A stretch of DNA of 64,000 nucleotides from Aquisalimonas sp. 2447 (GCF_012044895.1 NZ_CP050695.1:1084501-1148500); one strand, 5' to 3'. Positions 9,548-19,223 are shown, counted from the first letter of the stretch. Notes: generated by a model from the sequence alone, not told the origin. Translations and numbers: made by a program.

Positions 9548-10516
9548 ATGTTCCGTAACAGCCTTGTGACACTGACCGCCTCGGCCCTGGCGCTGGCCGC
9601 CGCCACCGCCTCCGCGGATGTCGACCCGGACCTGCCGTCCTACAGTGGCGTCTCCGGTATCTCCGGCAACCTCTCCAGCCAGGGTTCCGATACGCTGAAC
9701 AACCTCATGACCCTGTGGGCGGAGGAGTTCAACGACGTCTACCCCAATGTCAACATCCAGATCGAGGGCGCCGGGTCCTCCACCGCGCCCACCGCCCTCG
9801 CCGAGGGTACAGCCAACTTCGGGCCCATGAGCCGGCAGATGCGCGAGTCGGAAATCCAGACCTTCGAGGAGGCTCACGGCTACCCGCCGACGCTGGTGCG
9901 CACGGCGATCGACACCATCGCCGTGTTCGTCAACCGCGACAATCCCATTGAGGGGCTGACTCTCCCGCAGGTGGACGCCATCTTCTCGGAGACCCGCCGC
10001 TGTGGCCACCCGGAGGACATCACCACCTGGGGGCAGGTGGGTCTGGACGGCTCCTGGGAGGATCGGGACTTCACGCTGTACAGCCGCAACGCCGTCTCCG
10101 GCACCTACGGTTACTTCCGTGAGCACGCCCTGTGCGACGGCGACTTCAAGGATGCTATCAATGAGCAGCCCGGCTCCGCCTCGGTGGTTCAGGGTGTAAC
10201 CGAGTCCCTCAACGGCATCGGCTACTCCGGAATTGGCTACCGCACCTCCGGCGTGCGCGCCATTTCCCTGGGGCAGGAAGACGGCGAGTTGTTCGAGCCC
10301 AACGCCGAGAACGCCGTGAGTGGTGATTACCCGCTGGCCCGCTTCCTCTACGTGTACGTGAACAAGGATCCCAACGAGGATCTGCCCCCCATCGAGCGGG
10401 AGTTCCTGCGGCTCGTACTGTCCGCCGAGGGCCAACAAGTCGTGGTCCGTGACGGCTTCATCCCGCTGCCGGAGAGTGCCGCGTCCCGGGCGCGGGCCGA
10501 ACTCGGCATTGACTGA
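9548..10516 (+). CDS. pstS: Periplasmic phosphate-binding protein PstS
   Basis: High-affinity phosphate receptor of the Pst ABC transporter. The 322-residue precursor has a signal peptide (residues 1-23, ending TASA). The mature part has the PstS-family pattern [12 protein letters not shown], then [23 protein letters not shown], which forms the phosphate-binding Ser/Thr/Arg cradle, and later [12 protein letters not shown]. This is the PstS type that goes with enlarged PstC and PstA subunits in pseudomonads and relatives. Two hairpins separate it from pstC, consistent with higher expression of the binding protein. Confidence 0.92.
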   Translation: MFRNSLVTLTASALALAAATASADVDPDLPSYSGVSGISGNLSSQGSDTLNNLMTLWAEEFNDVYPNVNIQIEGAGSSTAPTALAEGTANFGPMSRQMRESEIQTFEEAHGYPPTLVRTAIDTIAVFVNRDNPIEGLTLPQVDAIFSETRRCGHPEDITTWGQVGLDGSWEDRDFTLYSRNAVSGTYGYFREHALCDGDFKDAINEQPGSASVVQGVTESLNGIGYSGIGYRTSGVRAISLGQEDGELFEPNAENAVSGDYPLARFLYVYVNKDPNEDLPPIEREFLRLVLSAEGQQVVVRDGFIPLPESAASRARAELGID

Positions 10517-10521
10517 CTGAC

Positions 10522-10600
10522 GGCTCGGTGTCCCGGTGACGCGTCTCCGGGACCGAGCCAGCGCAGGCGTCACGGTCCATGCGGTCGTGGCGCCTTTTTT
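10522..10600 (+). terminator. Two stacked hairpins after pstS, the second with a T-run
   Basis: The first hairpin pairs GGCTCGG plus TCCCGG (10522-10536) with CCGGGACCGAGCC (10547-10559), with a two-base bulge. The second pairs GGCGTCACG (10566-10574) with CGTGGCGCC (10586-10594), with one G-T wobble, and is followed by TTTTTT. This is a convincing rho-independent terminator separating pstS from pstCAB-phoU. Confidence 0.85.
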
Positions 10601-10612
10601 GCGTTTCCGGCG

Positions 10613-10667
10613 TGTCACATTTCCTTCGTGAAATGGTAACCAAACTGTCATGGGCTACGACTACCAT
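10613..10667 (+). promoter_or_regulatory. PhoB box array and -10 for pstCAB-phoU
   Basis: 11-bp phased units are GTCA at 10614, TTCG at 10625, GTAA at 10636 and GTCA at 10647. A TACCAT -10 candidate at 10662 is again 15 nt after the start of the last unit. The array covers the ATG at 10650, which argues that the true pstC start is the later ATG at 10701. Confidence 0.8.
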
Positions 10668-10700
10668 CCGCACCAGTCAAGCCAACACCGGGCCCTTGCC

Positions 10701-13025
10701 ATGACTGAAGCTGCAGCATCCGACTCATCAGGCGCCGGCGCCACCGGGGCGCGCTCGTACATGCCGGGACCCCGCCAGCGCGAGCGGCTGCGGCGTTGGC
10801 GCGCCATCAAGGACTGGGCGGGCAAGGGCACCATCGCGACCTTCGGCATCGGGGTGATCGGCACCCTGATCCTGATTTTCGTCTACCTGTTCTCCGAGAC
10901 CGCGCCCATCTTCGGCAGTGCCGAAATGGAGGCGGCCGGCGCCTATGACGCGCCCGGAGACGGGGGCGCGGCCACCCTGCACACTGCCATGGAGCGCTAC
11001 CGCGAGGTGGGGGTGCGCTTCACCGATGATGCCCGTGCCGTCTTCTTCCGTCCGGCCACCGGGGAGGTGCTCCAGGAGGAGGTCCTCAACCGTCCGGAAG
11101 GCGTGGAAGTGACCGACTTTGCCACCGGCGAGGCGCGGAGCCGCCTGGTGGGCTACGGTCTGGACAATGGCACGGCCATATTCGCCCGCCACGACTACGA
11201 CGTCTCCTTCCCCGGCGGCGAGCGGCAGATCACGCCGAACATCACCTACCCCGAGGGCGACGGGGAACCGTTGGACGTCTTCGCCGCGGACGGGCACTCG
11301 GTGGATGTCATCGGCGTGCAGCGCGGCGGGCGGGGCACCGCCATTGTCGCGGCGAACAACGAGCACCAGCGATTGCGCGTGGTGCTGCTGGAAGAGGACG
11401 AGGACTTCCTCACCGGGGATGTCACCGTGGAGCGCAAGGTCTACGAGATGCCGTGGCCGGATGACGGCGTCGAGGTAACCCAGATTCTGCTGGACACCAC
11501 TATGCGCAACCTGTTCGTCGGCGGCGCTGACGGCCGGTTGCATTACTACGATATCTCCCGTCTCGGAAACCCGCGCCTGGTAGCCAGCGAGCGGGCCATC
11601 CAGGGCGACGACGCGGAAGTCACCGCCCTGGAATTCCTGCTCGGCTCCGTGTCACTGATCGCCGGCGGCTCGGACGGGTCGGTGTCCCAGTGGTTCCTGG
11701 CCCGGAACGAGGCCGGCGAGCGTCGGCTGACGCGGGTGCGCAGTTTCGAGTCCCACGATGCCCCGGTGACCAGTATCGGCCCGGAACATGCGCGCAAGGG
11801 CTTCGCCACCGCCGCAGCCGACGGCACCGTCCGGCTGCACTACGCCACCTCCCATCGGACCATGGCGCGTCTGGCCCTGGGCGAAGAGATCAACGTGGAT
11901 TCCGTCTCCATGGCGCCGCGCCAGGACGGCATGCTGATCGTCGGCCAGGATGGCGGCTTCCGCTACCTGAACGTGCACAACCCTCATCCGGAGGTCTCCT
12001 TCGGCGCACTGTGGCAGAAGGTCTGGTACGAGGGTCGGAACAACCCGGCGTTCGTGTGGCAGTCGTCCTCCGCGACGCAGGAGTTCGAACCCAAGTTCTC
12101 CATGGTGCCGCTGACCGTGGGCACGCTGAAAGGGGCGTTCTACGCCATGCTGTTCGCCGCCCCCCTGGCCATCCTGGCTGCCATCTACTCCGCGTACTTC
12201 ATGGCGCCGCGCATGCGCACGCTCACCAAGCCCACCATCGAGATCATGGAGGCGCTGCCCACGGTGATCCTGGGTTTCCTGGCGGGGCTGTGGGCCGCTC
12301 CCTACGTGGAGAACAACCTGCCGGCGGTGTTCAGCGTTCTACTGCTCATGCCTCTGGCGTTCATCGTCGGTGCCTGGCTGTGGACCCGGGTGTTGCCGGA
12401 GGGCGCCCGCGGCCTGGTACCGGCGGGCTGGGAAGCGGCGCTGCTGATTCCGGTGGTGGTGGCGGTGGGCTGGTTCGCGGCCAGCATGAGCCCCTATGTG
12501 GAAGTGTGGTTGTTCAACGGTGACATGCGTCAGTGGCTCACCAGCCAGGGGATCAACTACGACCAGCGCAACGCCCTGGTGGTGGGCATGGCCATGGGCT
12601 TCGCTGTAATCCCCACCATCTATTCCATCTCCGAGGACGCCATCTTCAACGTGCCCAAGCACCTCACCCAGGGCGCACTGGCGCTGGGCGCGACGCCCTG
12701 GCAGGCCATGGCCAGCGTGGTGCTGCTCACCGCCAGCCCGGGCATCTTCTCGGCGGTGATGATCGGCTTTGGCCGCGCCGTGGGCGAGACCATGATCGTG
12801 CTCATGGCCACGGGCAACAGCCCCGTCATCAACTTCAACATTTTCGAGGGCATGCGCACCCTCTCCGCGAACATCGCGGTGGAGATGCCGGAGGCGGCGG
12901 TCGGGGGCACCCACTACCGCATCCTGTTCCTGGCGGCCCTGGTGCTGTTCCTCATGACCTTCATCCTCAACACCCTTGCCGAGGTGGTGCGCCACCGTCT
13001 GCGCAAGAAGTACAGCAGCCTGTGA
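10701..13025 (+). CDS. pstC: Phosphate ABC transporter permease PstC, enlarged form
   Basis: Inner-membrane permease of the Pst system. At 774 residues it is more than twice the E. coli PstC. After a short cytoplasmic part and a membrane helix (about 47-65), a periplasmic region of about 390 residues shows repeated beta-propeller-like blades (for example LFVGGADGRLHYYDIS, LIAGGSDGSVSQWFLA and FATAAADGTVRLHYAT). The permease domain then occupies about residues 470-765, with the EAA-type loop TQGALALGATPWQAM. The start was chosen because the upstream ATG lies inside the Pho box. Large PstC proteins are known in pseudomonads; the role of the propeller is not established. Confidence 0.92.
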   Translation: MTEAAASDSSGAGATGARSYMPGPRQRERLRRWRAIKDWAGKGTIATFGIGVIGTLILIFVYLFSETAPIFGSAEMEAAGAYDAPGDGGAATLHTAMERYREVGVRFTDDARAVFFRPATGEVLQEEVLNRPEGVEVTDFATGEARSRLVGYGLDNGTAIFARHDYDVSFPGGERQITPNITYPEGDGEPLDVFAADGHSVDVIGVQRGGRGTAIVAANNEHQRLRVVLLEEDEDFLTGDVTVERKVYEMPWPDDGVEVTQILLDTTMRNLFVGGADGRLHYYDISRLGNPRLVASERAIQGDDAEVTALEFLLGSVSLIAGGSDGSVSQWFLARNEAGERRLTRVRSFESHDAPVTSIGPEHARKGFATAAADGTVRLHYATSHRTMARLALGEEINVDSVSMAPRQDGMLIVGQDGGFRYLNVHNPHPEVSFGALWQKVWYEGRNNPAFVWQSSSATQEFEPKFSMVPLTVGTLKGAFYAMLFAAPLAILAAIYSAYFMAPRMRTLTKPTIEIMEALPTVILGFLAGLWAAPYVENNLPAVFSVLLLMPLAFIVGAWLWTRVLPEGARGLVPAGWEAALLIPVVVAVGWFAASMSPYVEVWLFNGDMRQWLTSQGINYDQRNALVVGMAMGFAVIPTIYSISEDAIFNVPKHLTQGALALGATPWQAMASVVLLTASPGIFSAVMIGFGRAVGETMIVLMATGNSPVINFNIFEGMRTLSANIAVEMPEAAVGGTHYRILFLAALVLFLMTFILNTLAEVVRHRLRKKYSSL

Positions 13026-13046
13026 TCACGGACCCGGGAGACCTGC

Positions 13047-14711
13047 ATGCGTAACTGGTTCAAGCGAGGCACCCCCTGGATCTGGCTGAATGCCGGGGCC
13101 GCGGCCTTGAGTCTGGTGCTGGTGGTGGGACTCATCGGCCATATCAGCTTCATGGGGCTGCAGCACTTCTGGCCTAACGATATCGTCGCCTTCGAGTATG
13201 CCGAGCCGGGTGAGGAGCCGGTGCGGGTTCTCGGCGAGGTGGACCGCTCCGAGGTGTTAAGCGTGCGCGCGGCCCGTGAGCGCGGCTTCGAGGTGGACGA
13301 GGACGGCGACCTGGTCACCCGCCACCGTATCAAGCGCGGCAACCGCGACATCACCGACCGGGACTTCACCTGGTACGTGGCGGAGAACATGTCCGAGTGG
13401 CGCTACCCGGAGGACGCGGTCCGCCTGGAACGTCGGCAATGGGGTGATTTCTTCGGCTTTATCCGGGAGATGCGCGAGGGCGATGAAGTCATTGCCGACG
13501 GTGATGAGACCTGGGAGGTGTTCGAGCGGCTGTTCTCGGAGAATGTGCCGCGTATCGAGGAGATCGGGCGCATCGAGCGCGTGGAAATCGGCAACGTCAA
13601 CGCCGAGATCGAGGAGCTCCGGCTGGCCGAGCGACGCCTGCGCGCCGACGAGACCCTCGCCGAGGCCGAGCGGCAGGAGCGCGCCGCAGCACTGCAGGAA
13701 GAGCGTGACCGCTGGGAGGCGGAGTACGACCAGCTGGTGGAACGCCGCAACGAGTTGCTGGAGGAGGTGGGCCGCTACCAGGCTACCTTCGAGACCATCG
13801 AGGGTCGCGAGGTCACCATGGCTCTGGGCGATATCGTCAAGCCCAGTCGTCCCAACGCCATGAGTCTCGGTGACAAGGCGGTGTTCTACGTGGGCGAGTT
13901 CTGGGACTTCGTCTCCGGTTATCCGCGGGAGGCCAACACTGAGGGTGGCATCCTGCCGGCGATCTTCGGCACCGTGCTCATGACCCTGGTCATGGCGGTG
14001 TTCGTCACCCCCTTCGGCGTGCTTGCCGCCATCTATATGCGCGAGTATGCCAAGCAGGGGCCGCTGATCCGCACCATTCGCATCTCGGTGAACAATCTGG
14101 CCGGGGTGCCGTCCATCGTCTTCGGTGTCTTCGGCCTGGGTTTCTTCGTCTACTTCATGGGCGGCGGCATCGACCAGCTCTTTTATTCCGAGCGACTGCC
14201 ATCGCCCACCTTCGGCAAGGGCGGCGTGCTCTGGGCCTCGCTGACCCTGGCCCTGCTCACGCTGCCGGTGGTGATCGTCTCCACCGAGGAGGGGTTGTCG
14301 CGCATTCCAGGCTCCATCCGCCATGGTGCCCTGGCCCTGGGGGCCACCAAGGGCGAGATGCTGTGGCGCACCGTGGTGCCACTGGCGACACCGGCGATGA
14401 TCACCGGGCTGATCCTGGCGGTGGGCCGTGCCGCCGGCGAAGTGGCTCCGCTGATGCTTGTGGGCGTGGTCAAGCTGGCGCCGGCGCTGCCGGTGGACGG
14501 CAACTTCCCGTTGATCCACCTGGACCGCAGCTTCATGCACCTGGGTTTCCACATCTTCGACGTGGGCTTCCAGAGCCCCAACGTGGAGGCCGGGCGCCCG
14601 CTGGTGTACGCCACCGCCTTCATCCTGGTGCTGATCATCATTGTTCTCAACCTCACCGCGATCGGGATCCGCAACCACCTGCGGGAGCGTTACCGCGCCG
14701 AGAGCGACTGA
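13047..14711 (+). CDS. pstA: Phosphate ABC transporter permease PstA, enlarged form
   Basis: Second Pst permease, 554 residues against about 300 in E. coli. One membrane helix near residues 12-34 is followed by a large periplasmic insert. Part of that insert (about residues 180-235, rich in Glu, Arg and Ala) should form a coiled coil. The C-terminal permease domain has the loop RHGALALGATKGEMLW. Enlarged PstC and PstA occur together here, so the two periplasmic inserts may form one extra module above the channel; that is inference. Confidence 0.92.
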   Translation: MRNWFKRGTPWIWLNAGAAALSLVLVVGLIGHISFMGLQHFWPNDIVAFEYAEPGEEPVRVLGEVDRSEVLSVRAARERGFEVDEDGDLVTRHRIKRGNRDITDRDFTWYVAENMSEWRYPEDAVRLERRQWGDFFGFIREMREGDEVIADGDETWEVFERLFSENVPRIEEIGRIERVEIGNVNAEIEELRLAERRLRADETLAEAERQERAAALQEERDRWEAEYDQLVERRNELLEEVGRYQATFETIEGREVTMALGDIVKPSRPNAMSLGDKAVFYVGEFWDFVSGYPREANTEGGILPAIFGTVLMTLVMAVFVTPFGVLAAIYMREYAKQGPLIRTIRISVNNLAGVPSIVFGVFGLGFFVYFMGGGIDQLFYSERLPSPTFGKGGVLWASLTLALLTLPVVIVSTEEGLSRIPGSIRHGALALGATKGEMLWRTVVPLATPAMITGLILAVGRAAGEVAPLMLVGVVKLAPALPVDGNFPLIHLDRSFMHLGFHIFDVGFQSPNVEAGRPLVYATAFILVLIIIVLNLTAIGIRNHLRERYRAESD

Positions 14712-14771
14712 CCCCATGCGTGCCGGTGGCCAGGCCTCCGGCTGCGATCAACGAAAGGCAGGATTCCAGCC

Positions 14772-15620
14772 ATGAGCGACACCGAGACCCGCACCACCCC
14801 GACCCACGCCACGAGCACCGAGCGTGGCCGCGCCGGCGGACAGCGGCAGCTGAATATCCGCAACGAGGACATCTGCGTCGAGATCGACCAGCTCAAGCTG
14901 TGGTACGGCGACGACCAGGCCCTCAAGGGCATCGACATGAAGATCCCGCGCCAGCGGGTGACCGCCTTCATCGGTCCATCGGGCTGCGGCAAGTCCACCC
15001 TGTTGCGGTGCATGAATCGCATGAACGACCTCATCGACGGCTGTCGCATCGAGGGCGGGATCCGAATCGACGGCGAGGACATTCACGACCGCTCCGTGGA
15101 CGTGCCCGAGCTGCGACGGCGCGTCGGCATGGTGTTCCAGAAGCCCAACCCGTTCCCCAAGTCCATCTACGAGAACGTGGCCTACGGCCTGCGGCTGCAG
15201 GGGGTGCGCAAGCGCCGCGCCCTGGACGAAGTGGTGGAAAAGTCCCTGCGCCAGGCGGCGCTGTGGGACGAGGTAAAGGATCGCCTGCACGAGAATGCCT
15301 TCGGGTTGTCCGGCGGGCAGCAGCAGCGGCTGGTGATCGCCCGCGCCGTGGCCATCGAGCCGGAGGTGCTGCTGCTGGACGAGCCGGCGTCGGCCCTGGA
15401 CCCGCTGGCGACGCTGAAGATCGAGGAACTGATCTTCGAGCTGAAGAAGCACTACACCATCGCCATCGTGACCCACAACATGCAGCAGGCGGCGCGGGTG
15501 TCCGACTACACGGCGTATCTTTACCTGGGTGAGCTCATGGAGTTCAACGACACCGATACGCTGTTTACCAATCCGTCGAAGAAGGCGACGGAGGACTATA
15601 TCACCGGCCGGCACGGCTAA
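14772..15620 (+). CDS. pstB: Phosphate ABC transporter ATPase PstB
   Basis: ATPase that drives Pst. The 282 residues have Walker [10 protein letters not shown] (68-76), signature LSGGQQQR, Walker [14 protein letters not shown] and the switch histidine in IVTHNMQQA. The [10 protein letters not shown] stretch after Walker A is typical of PstB. An unusual low-complexity Thr/Arg-rich N-terminus of about 30 residues precedes the ABC core. Confidence 0.96.
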   Translation: MSDTETRTTPTHATSTERGRAGGQRQLNIRNEDICVEIDQLKLWYGDDQALKGIDMKIPRQRVTAFIGPSGCGKSTLLRCMNRMNDLIDGCRIEGGIRIDGEDIHDRSVDVPELRRRVGMVFQKPNPFPKSIYENVAYGLRLQGVRKRRALDEVVEKSLRQAALWDEVKDRLHENAFGLSGGQQQRLVIARAVAIEPEVLLLDEPASALDPLATLKIEELIFELKKHYTIAIVTHNMQQAARVSDYTAYLYLGELMEFNDTDTLFTNPSKKATEDYITGRHG

Positions 15621-15667
15621 CGCGCCGGGCCGCCATCGGGCCCCGATCGGGCCAAGGAGCGAGGGTC

Positions 15668-16405
15668 ATGACCGACGATTCCATCGACGAGAACTTCTTC
15701 AAGCAGCACATCTCCCACCAGTTCAACGAGGAGCTGGAGGATATCCACAGCCGCGTGCTGGCCATGGGCGGCATGGTGGAGCAGCAGTTGACCGACGCCG
15801 TGACCGCCATGGTCGACGGCGACAAGGAGCTGGCGCAGACGGTGGTGACCAGCGACTACAAAATCAACTCCCTGGAAGTGGAGCTGGACGAGGAGTGCAC
15901 CCACGTGCTGGTGCGCCGTCAGCCCACCGCCAGCGATCTGCGTCTGGTCATGGCCGTGGTCAAGACCATCACCGACCTGGAGCGCATCGGCGACGAGGCC
16001 GAGCGCATCGGCCGCATGGCGCTGCACCTGTTGGATGACGATCGGGCGGTGGCGCCCATGAAGGAAATGGGCGCCTTCGGCAACCATGTCCGTGACATGC
16101 TGCGCGGTTCCCTGGACGCGGTGGCACGCATGGATGCCGCCGCCGCCGTTCGGGTGGCGCAGCAGGACATCCAGGCGGACAGCCAGTACGAGGTGGTCCT
16201 GCAGCGCCTGATGGATCAGATGATGAAATCGCCGGAGAGTATTCCCCGGATCATGGACATCGTCTGGTCGGCCCGCTCCATGGAGCGCATCGGTGACCGC
16301 GCCCGCAATATCTGCGAGTACGTGGTCTACTTCGTGCGCGGCAAAGACGTGCGGCACACCAGCTTCGACCAGATGGCCCGGGAGGCCACGGGAGACCGCG
16401 GTTGA
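15668..16405 (+). CDS. phoU: Phosphate signalling protein PhoU
   Basis: Cytosolic negative regulator that links the Pst transporter to PhoR. The 245-residue helical protein shows the two PhoU half-repeats, with conserved metal-binding patterns in each half (VKTITDLERIGDEAERI and IVWSARSMERIGDRARNI). It closes the classical pstCAB-phoU order, although two more genes follow without a gap. Confidence 0.95.
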   Translation: MTDDSIDENFFKQHISHQFNEELEDIHSRVLAMGGMVEQQLTDAVTAMVDGDKELAQTVVTSDYKINSLEVELDEECTHVLVRRQPTASDLRLVMAVVKTITDLERIGDEAERIGRMALHLLDDDRAVAPMKEMGAFGNHVRDMLRGSLDAVARMDAAAAVRVAQQDIQADSQYEVVLQRLMDQMMKSPESIPRIMDIVWSARSMERIGDRARNICEYVVYFVRGKDVRHTSFDQMAREATGDRG

Positions 16406-17007
16406 GGTGGGCGTGGCAGTCCCTGGCGGGGGTGTTCTTCCGCCCGCGCGCGATCCTGCAGCAATGGCGGGAGCAGGACCCGGGCATCCGGCCCCTGCTG
16501 CTGGGATTCACGGTGCCCATGATCGTGCTCAGCGTGCTGGCGGCGGGTGGCGCTCACGCGGTGATCCCGTCGGGTTTTCCACCGGAGACACGGCCCGACC
16601 CGGTGGCATTCGCCCTCTACAGCGCGCTCACGCAACTGGTGGGCGTGCTGGGCCTGGCCGCCGCCGCCCATTACCTGTGCGACCTGTTCCAGGGACGCTC
16701 CGATTTCCACCGCGCCCTGGCGGCGGTGTCCGTGGCGCTTATCCCCGCCTGGCTGGGTAACGTGGTCGCCGCGCTGCCCTGGCCCTGGGGGCCGCACCTG
16801 GCGCTGGCGTGCGTCGCCTACAGCTTCGTGCTGCTGTACGCGGCGTTCGTGGTCGTCCTGGGCATGCGCCCGGGCAACCGCATCGGCCACTACGCCGCCA
16901 GTCTTGGCGCCGCGGCACTGGTGATCTTCGCCTTCGGCTGGCAGGCGGTGAGTCTCATTCCCGGTGCCGCGCCGGCCACGCGGCTCGGCACCACCTGGCT
17001 GATCTGA
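16402..17007 (+). CDS. Yip1-family integral membrane protein
   Basis: A 201-residue protein with about five membrane segments, beginning with the amphipathic stretch LAGVFFRPRAILQQW typical of bacterial YIP1 (PF04893) proteins. The start is TTG, overlapping the phoU stop by four bases (TTGA); no better in-frame start exists before the conserved region. Its coupling to phoU suggests co-regulation by phosphate, but no function for this family in phosphate metabolism is established. Confidence 0.75.
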   Translation: MRWAWQSLAGVFFRPRAILQQWREQDPGIRPLLLGFTVPMIVLSVLAAGGAHAVIPSGFPPETRPDPVAFALYSALTQLVGVLGLAAAAHYLCDLFQGRSDFHRALAAVSVALIPAWLGNVVAALPWPWGPHLALACVAYSFVLLYAAFVVVLGMRPGNRIGHYAASLGAAALVIFAFGWQAVSLIPGAAPATRLGTTWLI

Positions 17008-17018
17008 GGACATCATTA

Positions 17019-17717
17019 ATGTATCAACGTGTTCTGAGTGCTTCCCTGGCACTGTGCCTGATTGCTCCGTCCGCGCTGCACGCGGCTGCGCCGCAGTGGT
17101 CGGAGTCCGCCGTCGCGGACCGGTCCGCCACCGAGCGGCTGGCGATTGCCCTGGAGCATTCCGCGGAGGGTGCCTACACGGAAGCCCATGAGTGGCTGGA
17201 AGCCGCCGCGGACGCCGGCAGCAGTGAAGCGAAGATTCATCTGGGCTATTTCCATCAGCACGGCCGCGGAGTGGAGCAGGACGGCGAACGGGCGCTGGAA
17301 TGGCTGGAGCGGGGCGTGGAGGCGGGTGAGACGGGTTTCGCCTTGCGACTGGCCTGGGATTACCTGGAAGGGGAGTTGGTTGACCCGCACCGCGAGCGCG
17401 CCGAGCACTGGTTCCAGCATGCCATCGAGCACGGCTACCACGAGGCCCATCTGGGCTTGGGCTCGATTCTGCTAACCGACGTGGTGGGCGGGGACGAACG
17501 CCGTGCCGACGAGGCCCGGGCCCACTTCGAGGCGGCCCTGGACGAGGGGCTGGTCCTGGCCAGCTATTACCTGGCGCGCATGTACCGGGAAGGATTGGGT
17601 GTGGACCGGGATCCGGAGCGCGCAATGCACTATCTGGAGATCGGCGCGGAATCCGGCGACCCGCAGATCAGCAGCGTCATGGCGGACTGGCTGGAGGAAA
17701 TGCGCCACGAACTGTAG
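17019..17717 (+). CDS. Secreted Sel1-repeat protein
   Basis: A 232-residue exported protein. It has a signal peptide (about residues 1-24, ending LHAAA) followed by about five Sel1-like repeats, for example AKIHLGYFHQHGRGVEQDGERA and YLARMYREGLGVDRDPERA. Sel1 repeats are protein-interaction solenoids. The start at 17019 is 11 bases after the Yip1-like gene, so it is probably the last gene of the pst transcript. A palindromic repeat cluster follows at once. Confidence 0.8.
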   Translation: MYQRVLSASLALCLIAPSALHAAAPQWSESAVADRSATERLAIALEHSAEGAYTEAHEWLEAAADAGSSEAKIHLGYFHQHGRGVEQDGERALEWLERGVEAGETGFALRLAWDYLEGELVDPHRERAEHWFQHAIEHGYHEAHLGLGSILLTDVVGGDERRADEARAHFEAALDEGLVLASYYLARMYREGLGVDRDPERAMHYLEIGAESGDPQISSVMADWLEEMRHEL

Positions 17718-17721
17718 GAAC

Positions 17722-17874
17722 TGTAGGGCGGACCTTCAGGTCCGCCGTCAAACGACACGCGAGCCGGGGCGCTTCATCGATGCCTGTTCGGCGGACCTTC
17801 AGGTCCGCCCTACGCCTGTTTGATGCACCGCTGCACCGCAGCATGGATGGGTAGGGTGGACCTTCAGATCCACC
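17722..17874. repeat. Three copies of a 20-bp palindromic REP-like element
   Basis: GGCGGACCTTCAGGTCCGCC occurs at 17727-17746 and 17790-17809, and a variant GGTGGACCTTCAGATCCACC occurs at 17855-17874. Copies 1 and 3 are preceded by GTAGG; copy 2 is followed by CCTAC, so it is inverted relative to the others. The variant keeps complementary changes (GGTGGA with TCCACC), which shows the pairing is preserved. They fill the gap between the convergent Sel1 and phoR genes and could act as transcript ends or as a REP/BIME cluster. Confidence 0.85.
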
Positions 17875-17888
17875 ATTGTGGGCTTCGG

Positions 17889-19223
17889 TTAACCGCCTTC
17901 TGCCGCCGCCACCGACCTCGGCCCTTCCGGATACAGCCGTGTCGCCGGGAACCGCGCCCGGAACGTACTGCCCCGGCCCACCGTACTGTCCACCTCCAGG
18001 GTGGCGTCGTGGCGTTGCAGCGCATGACGCACGATGGACAGCCCCAGGCCGGTGCCGCCCTTGTCGCGGGAGCGTCCCTCGTCCACCCGGTAGAATCGCT
18101 CGGTCAGTCGCGGGATGTGCTCCGGGGCGATGCCGATCCCGGTGTCGGTGACCTCGAAACAGCCGCTGCCGTCGTCGTCGATGTACCACCGCAGCGTGAC
18201 CTCGCCGCCGGAGGGCGTGTATTTAACGGCGTTCTGGACCAGATTGGAGAAGGCACTGCGCAGTTCCGCGTGGGTACCGTGAATGAGTACTCCCTCGGCA
18301 ATGCTGCAGTCCAGCTCCACCGTGTTGCCGGCCACGACACGGCCATCCCGGCAGATACTGCGGATCACCTCCGCCACCCGGACCGGCTCCTCGGACTCCG
18401 GGTCCGGCTGGGCATCCAGGCGTGACAGCAGCAACAGATCCTCGAGAATACTGCGCATGCGCGCCGACTGCGCGTACATCTCCTCCACGGGCCGTCGCCA
18501 TTCCTCGGCCGCGGCGCCGTCGTCGTCGCGCATGTGCTCGAGGTAGCCGGTGATCACGGTCAGCGGCGTGCGCAGTTCGTGGGAGGCGTTGGCCACGAAG
18601 TCCCGGCGTACCTGCTCCAGCCGGTGCATGCGGGTGATGTCGCGGATGATCAGTAGCCGCTGGTCGCGGCCGTAGGGGATCAGTTGCAGGGACAGGCGCA
18701 CGCCGTCCTGGAACGGGCTGTCCAGCTCCACCGGCTCGTGGAAGGCATCGCCGTGGAAGTACTCGGCAAAGCGCGGGCTGCGCAGCAGGTTGAGAATGTG
18801 CTGACCCATGTCGTCGCCGGTGTTCAACTGCAACATCCGCTGTGCTGCCGCGTTGAACCAGACAATGCGGTGATCCGGCGTCAGCACCACGGTACCGTCC
18901 GGCATGGCGGCCGTGGACTGCCGGAACTCGCGCAGGATCGCGCGCAGACGCTTCTTGCGGCGGTGGTTGCGCCGCTGCATGGAGTAGACCTGATCGTAGA
19001 TCTCGCCCCACAGGCCCGTGCTCTCCGGGGGATGCATGCTGCGCGAGTAGCGAAGCCATTGCACCAGGCGGTACTGCTGCCAGATGTGCCAGGCGAGATA
19101 CCCGGTTACGCCGAGGAGCAGCGCCGGCCAGACAAGATCAAGCACGAGCCCGGCACCGATTGCCGGAATCATGATGAGCGCGATCCGGCGGATTTCCGCC
19201 GGCCAGGGTGAGTGATAGATCAT
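17889..19223 (-). CDS. phoR: Phosphate regulon sensor histidine kinase PhoR
   Basis: Membrane kinase that phosphorylates PhoB when phosphate is scarce. The 444 residues start with two close membrane helices (about 13-47). A PAS domain follows (about 100-200, with DGTVVLTPDHRIVWFNAAA), then the dimerisation domain with phosphorylated His215 in ANASHELRTP, then the ATPase domain with an N box near NLVQNAVKYTPS, DTGIGI and GTGLGLSIV. It is 79 bases downstream of phoB in the usual order. Confidence 0.95.
   Translation of the reverse strand: MIYHSPWPAEIRRIALIMIPAIGAGLVLDLVWPALLLGVTGYLAWHIWQQYRLVQWLRYSRSMHPPESTGLWGEIYDQVYSMQRRNHRRKKRLRAILREFRQSTAAMPDGTVVLTPDHRIVWFNAAAQRMLQLNTGDDMGQHILNLLRSPRFAEYFHGDAFHEPVELDSPFQDGVRLSLQLIPYGRDQRLLIIRDITRMHRLEQVRRDFVANASHELRTPLTVITGYLEHMRDDDGAAAEEWRRPVEEMYAQSARMRSILEDLLLLSRLDAQPDPESEEPVRVAEVIRSICRDGRVVAGNTVELDCSIAEGVLIHGTHAELRSAFSNLVQNAVKYTPSGGEVTLRWYIDDDGSGCFEVTDTGIGIAPEHIPRLTERFYRVDEGRSRDKGGTGLGLSIVRHALQRHDATLEVDSTVGRGSTFRARFPATRLYPEGPRSVAAAEGG

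Noticed and set aside
10650-10700. Upstream ATG start for pstC
   Set aside because: The ATG lies inside the last unit of the PhoB array and before the expected transcription start.
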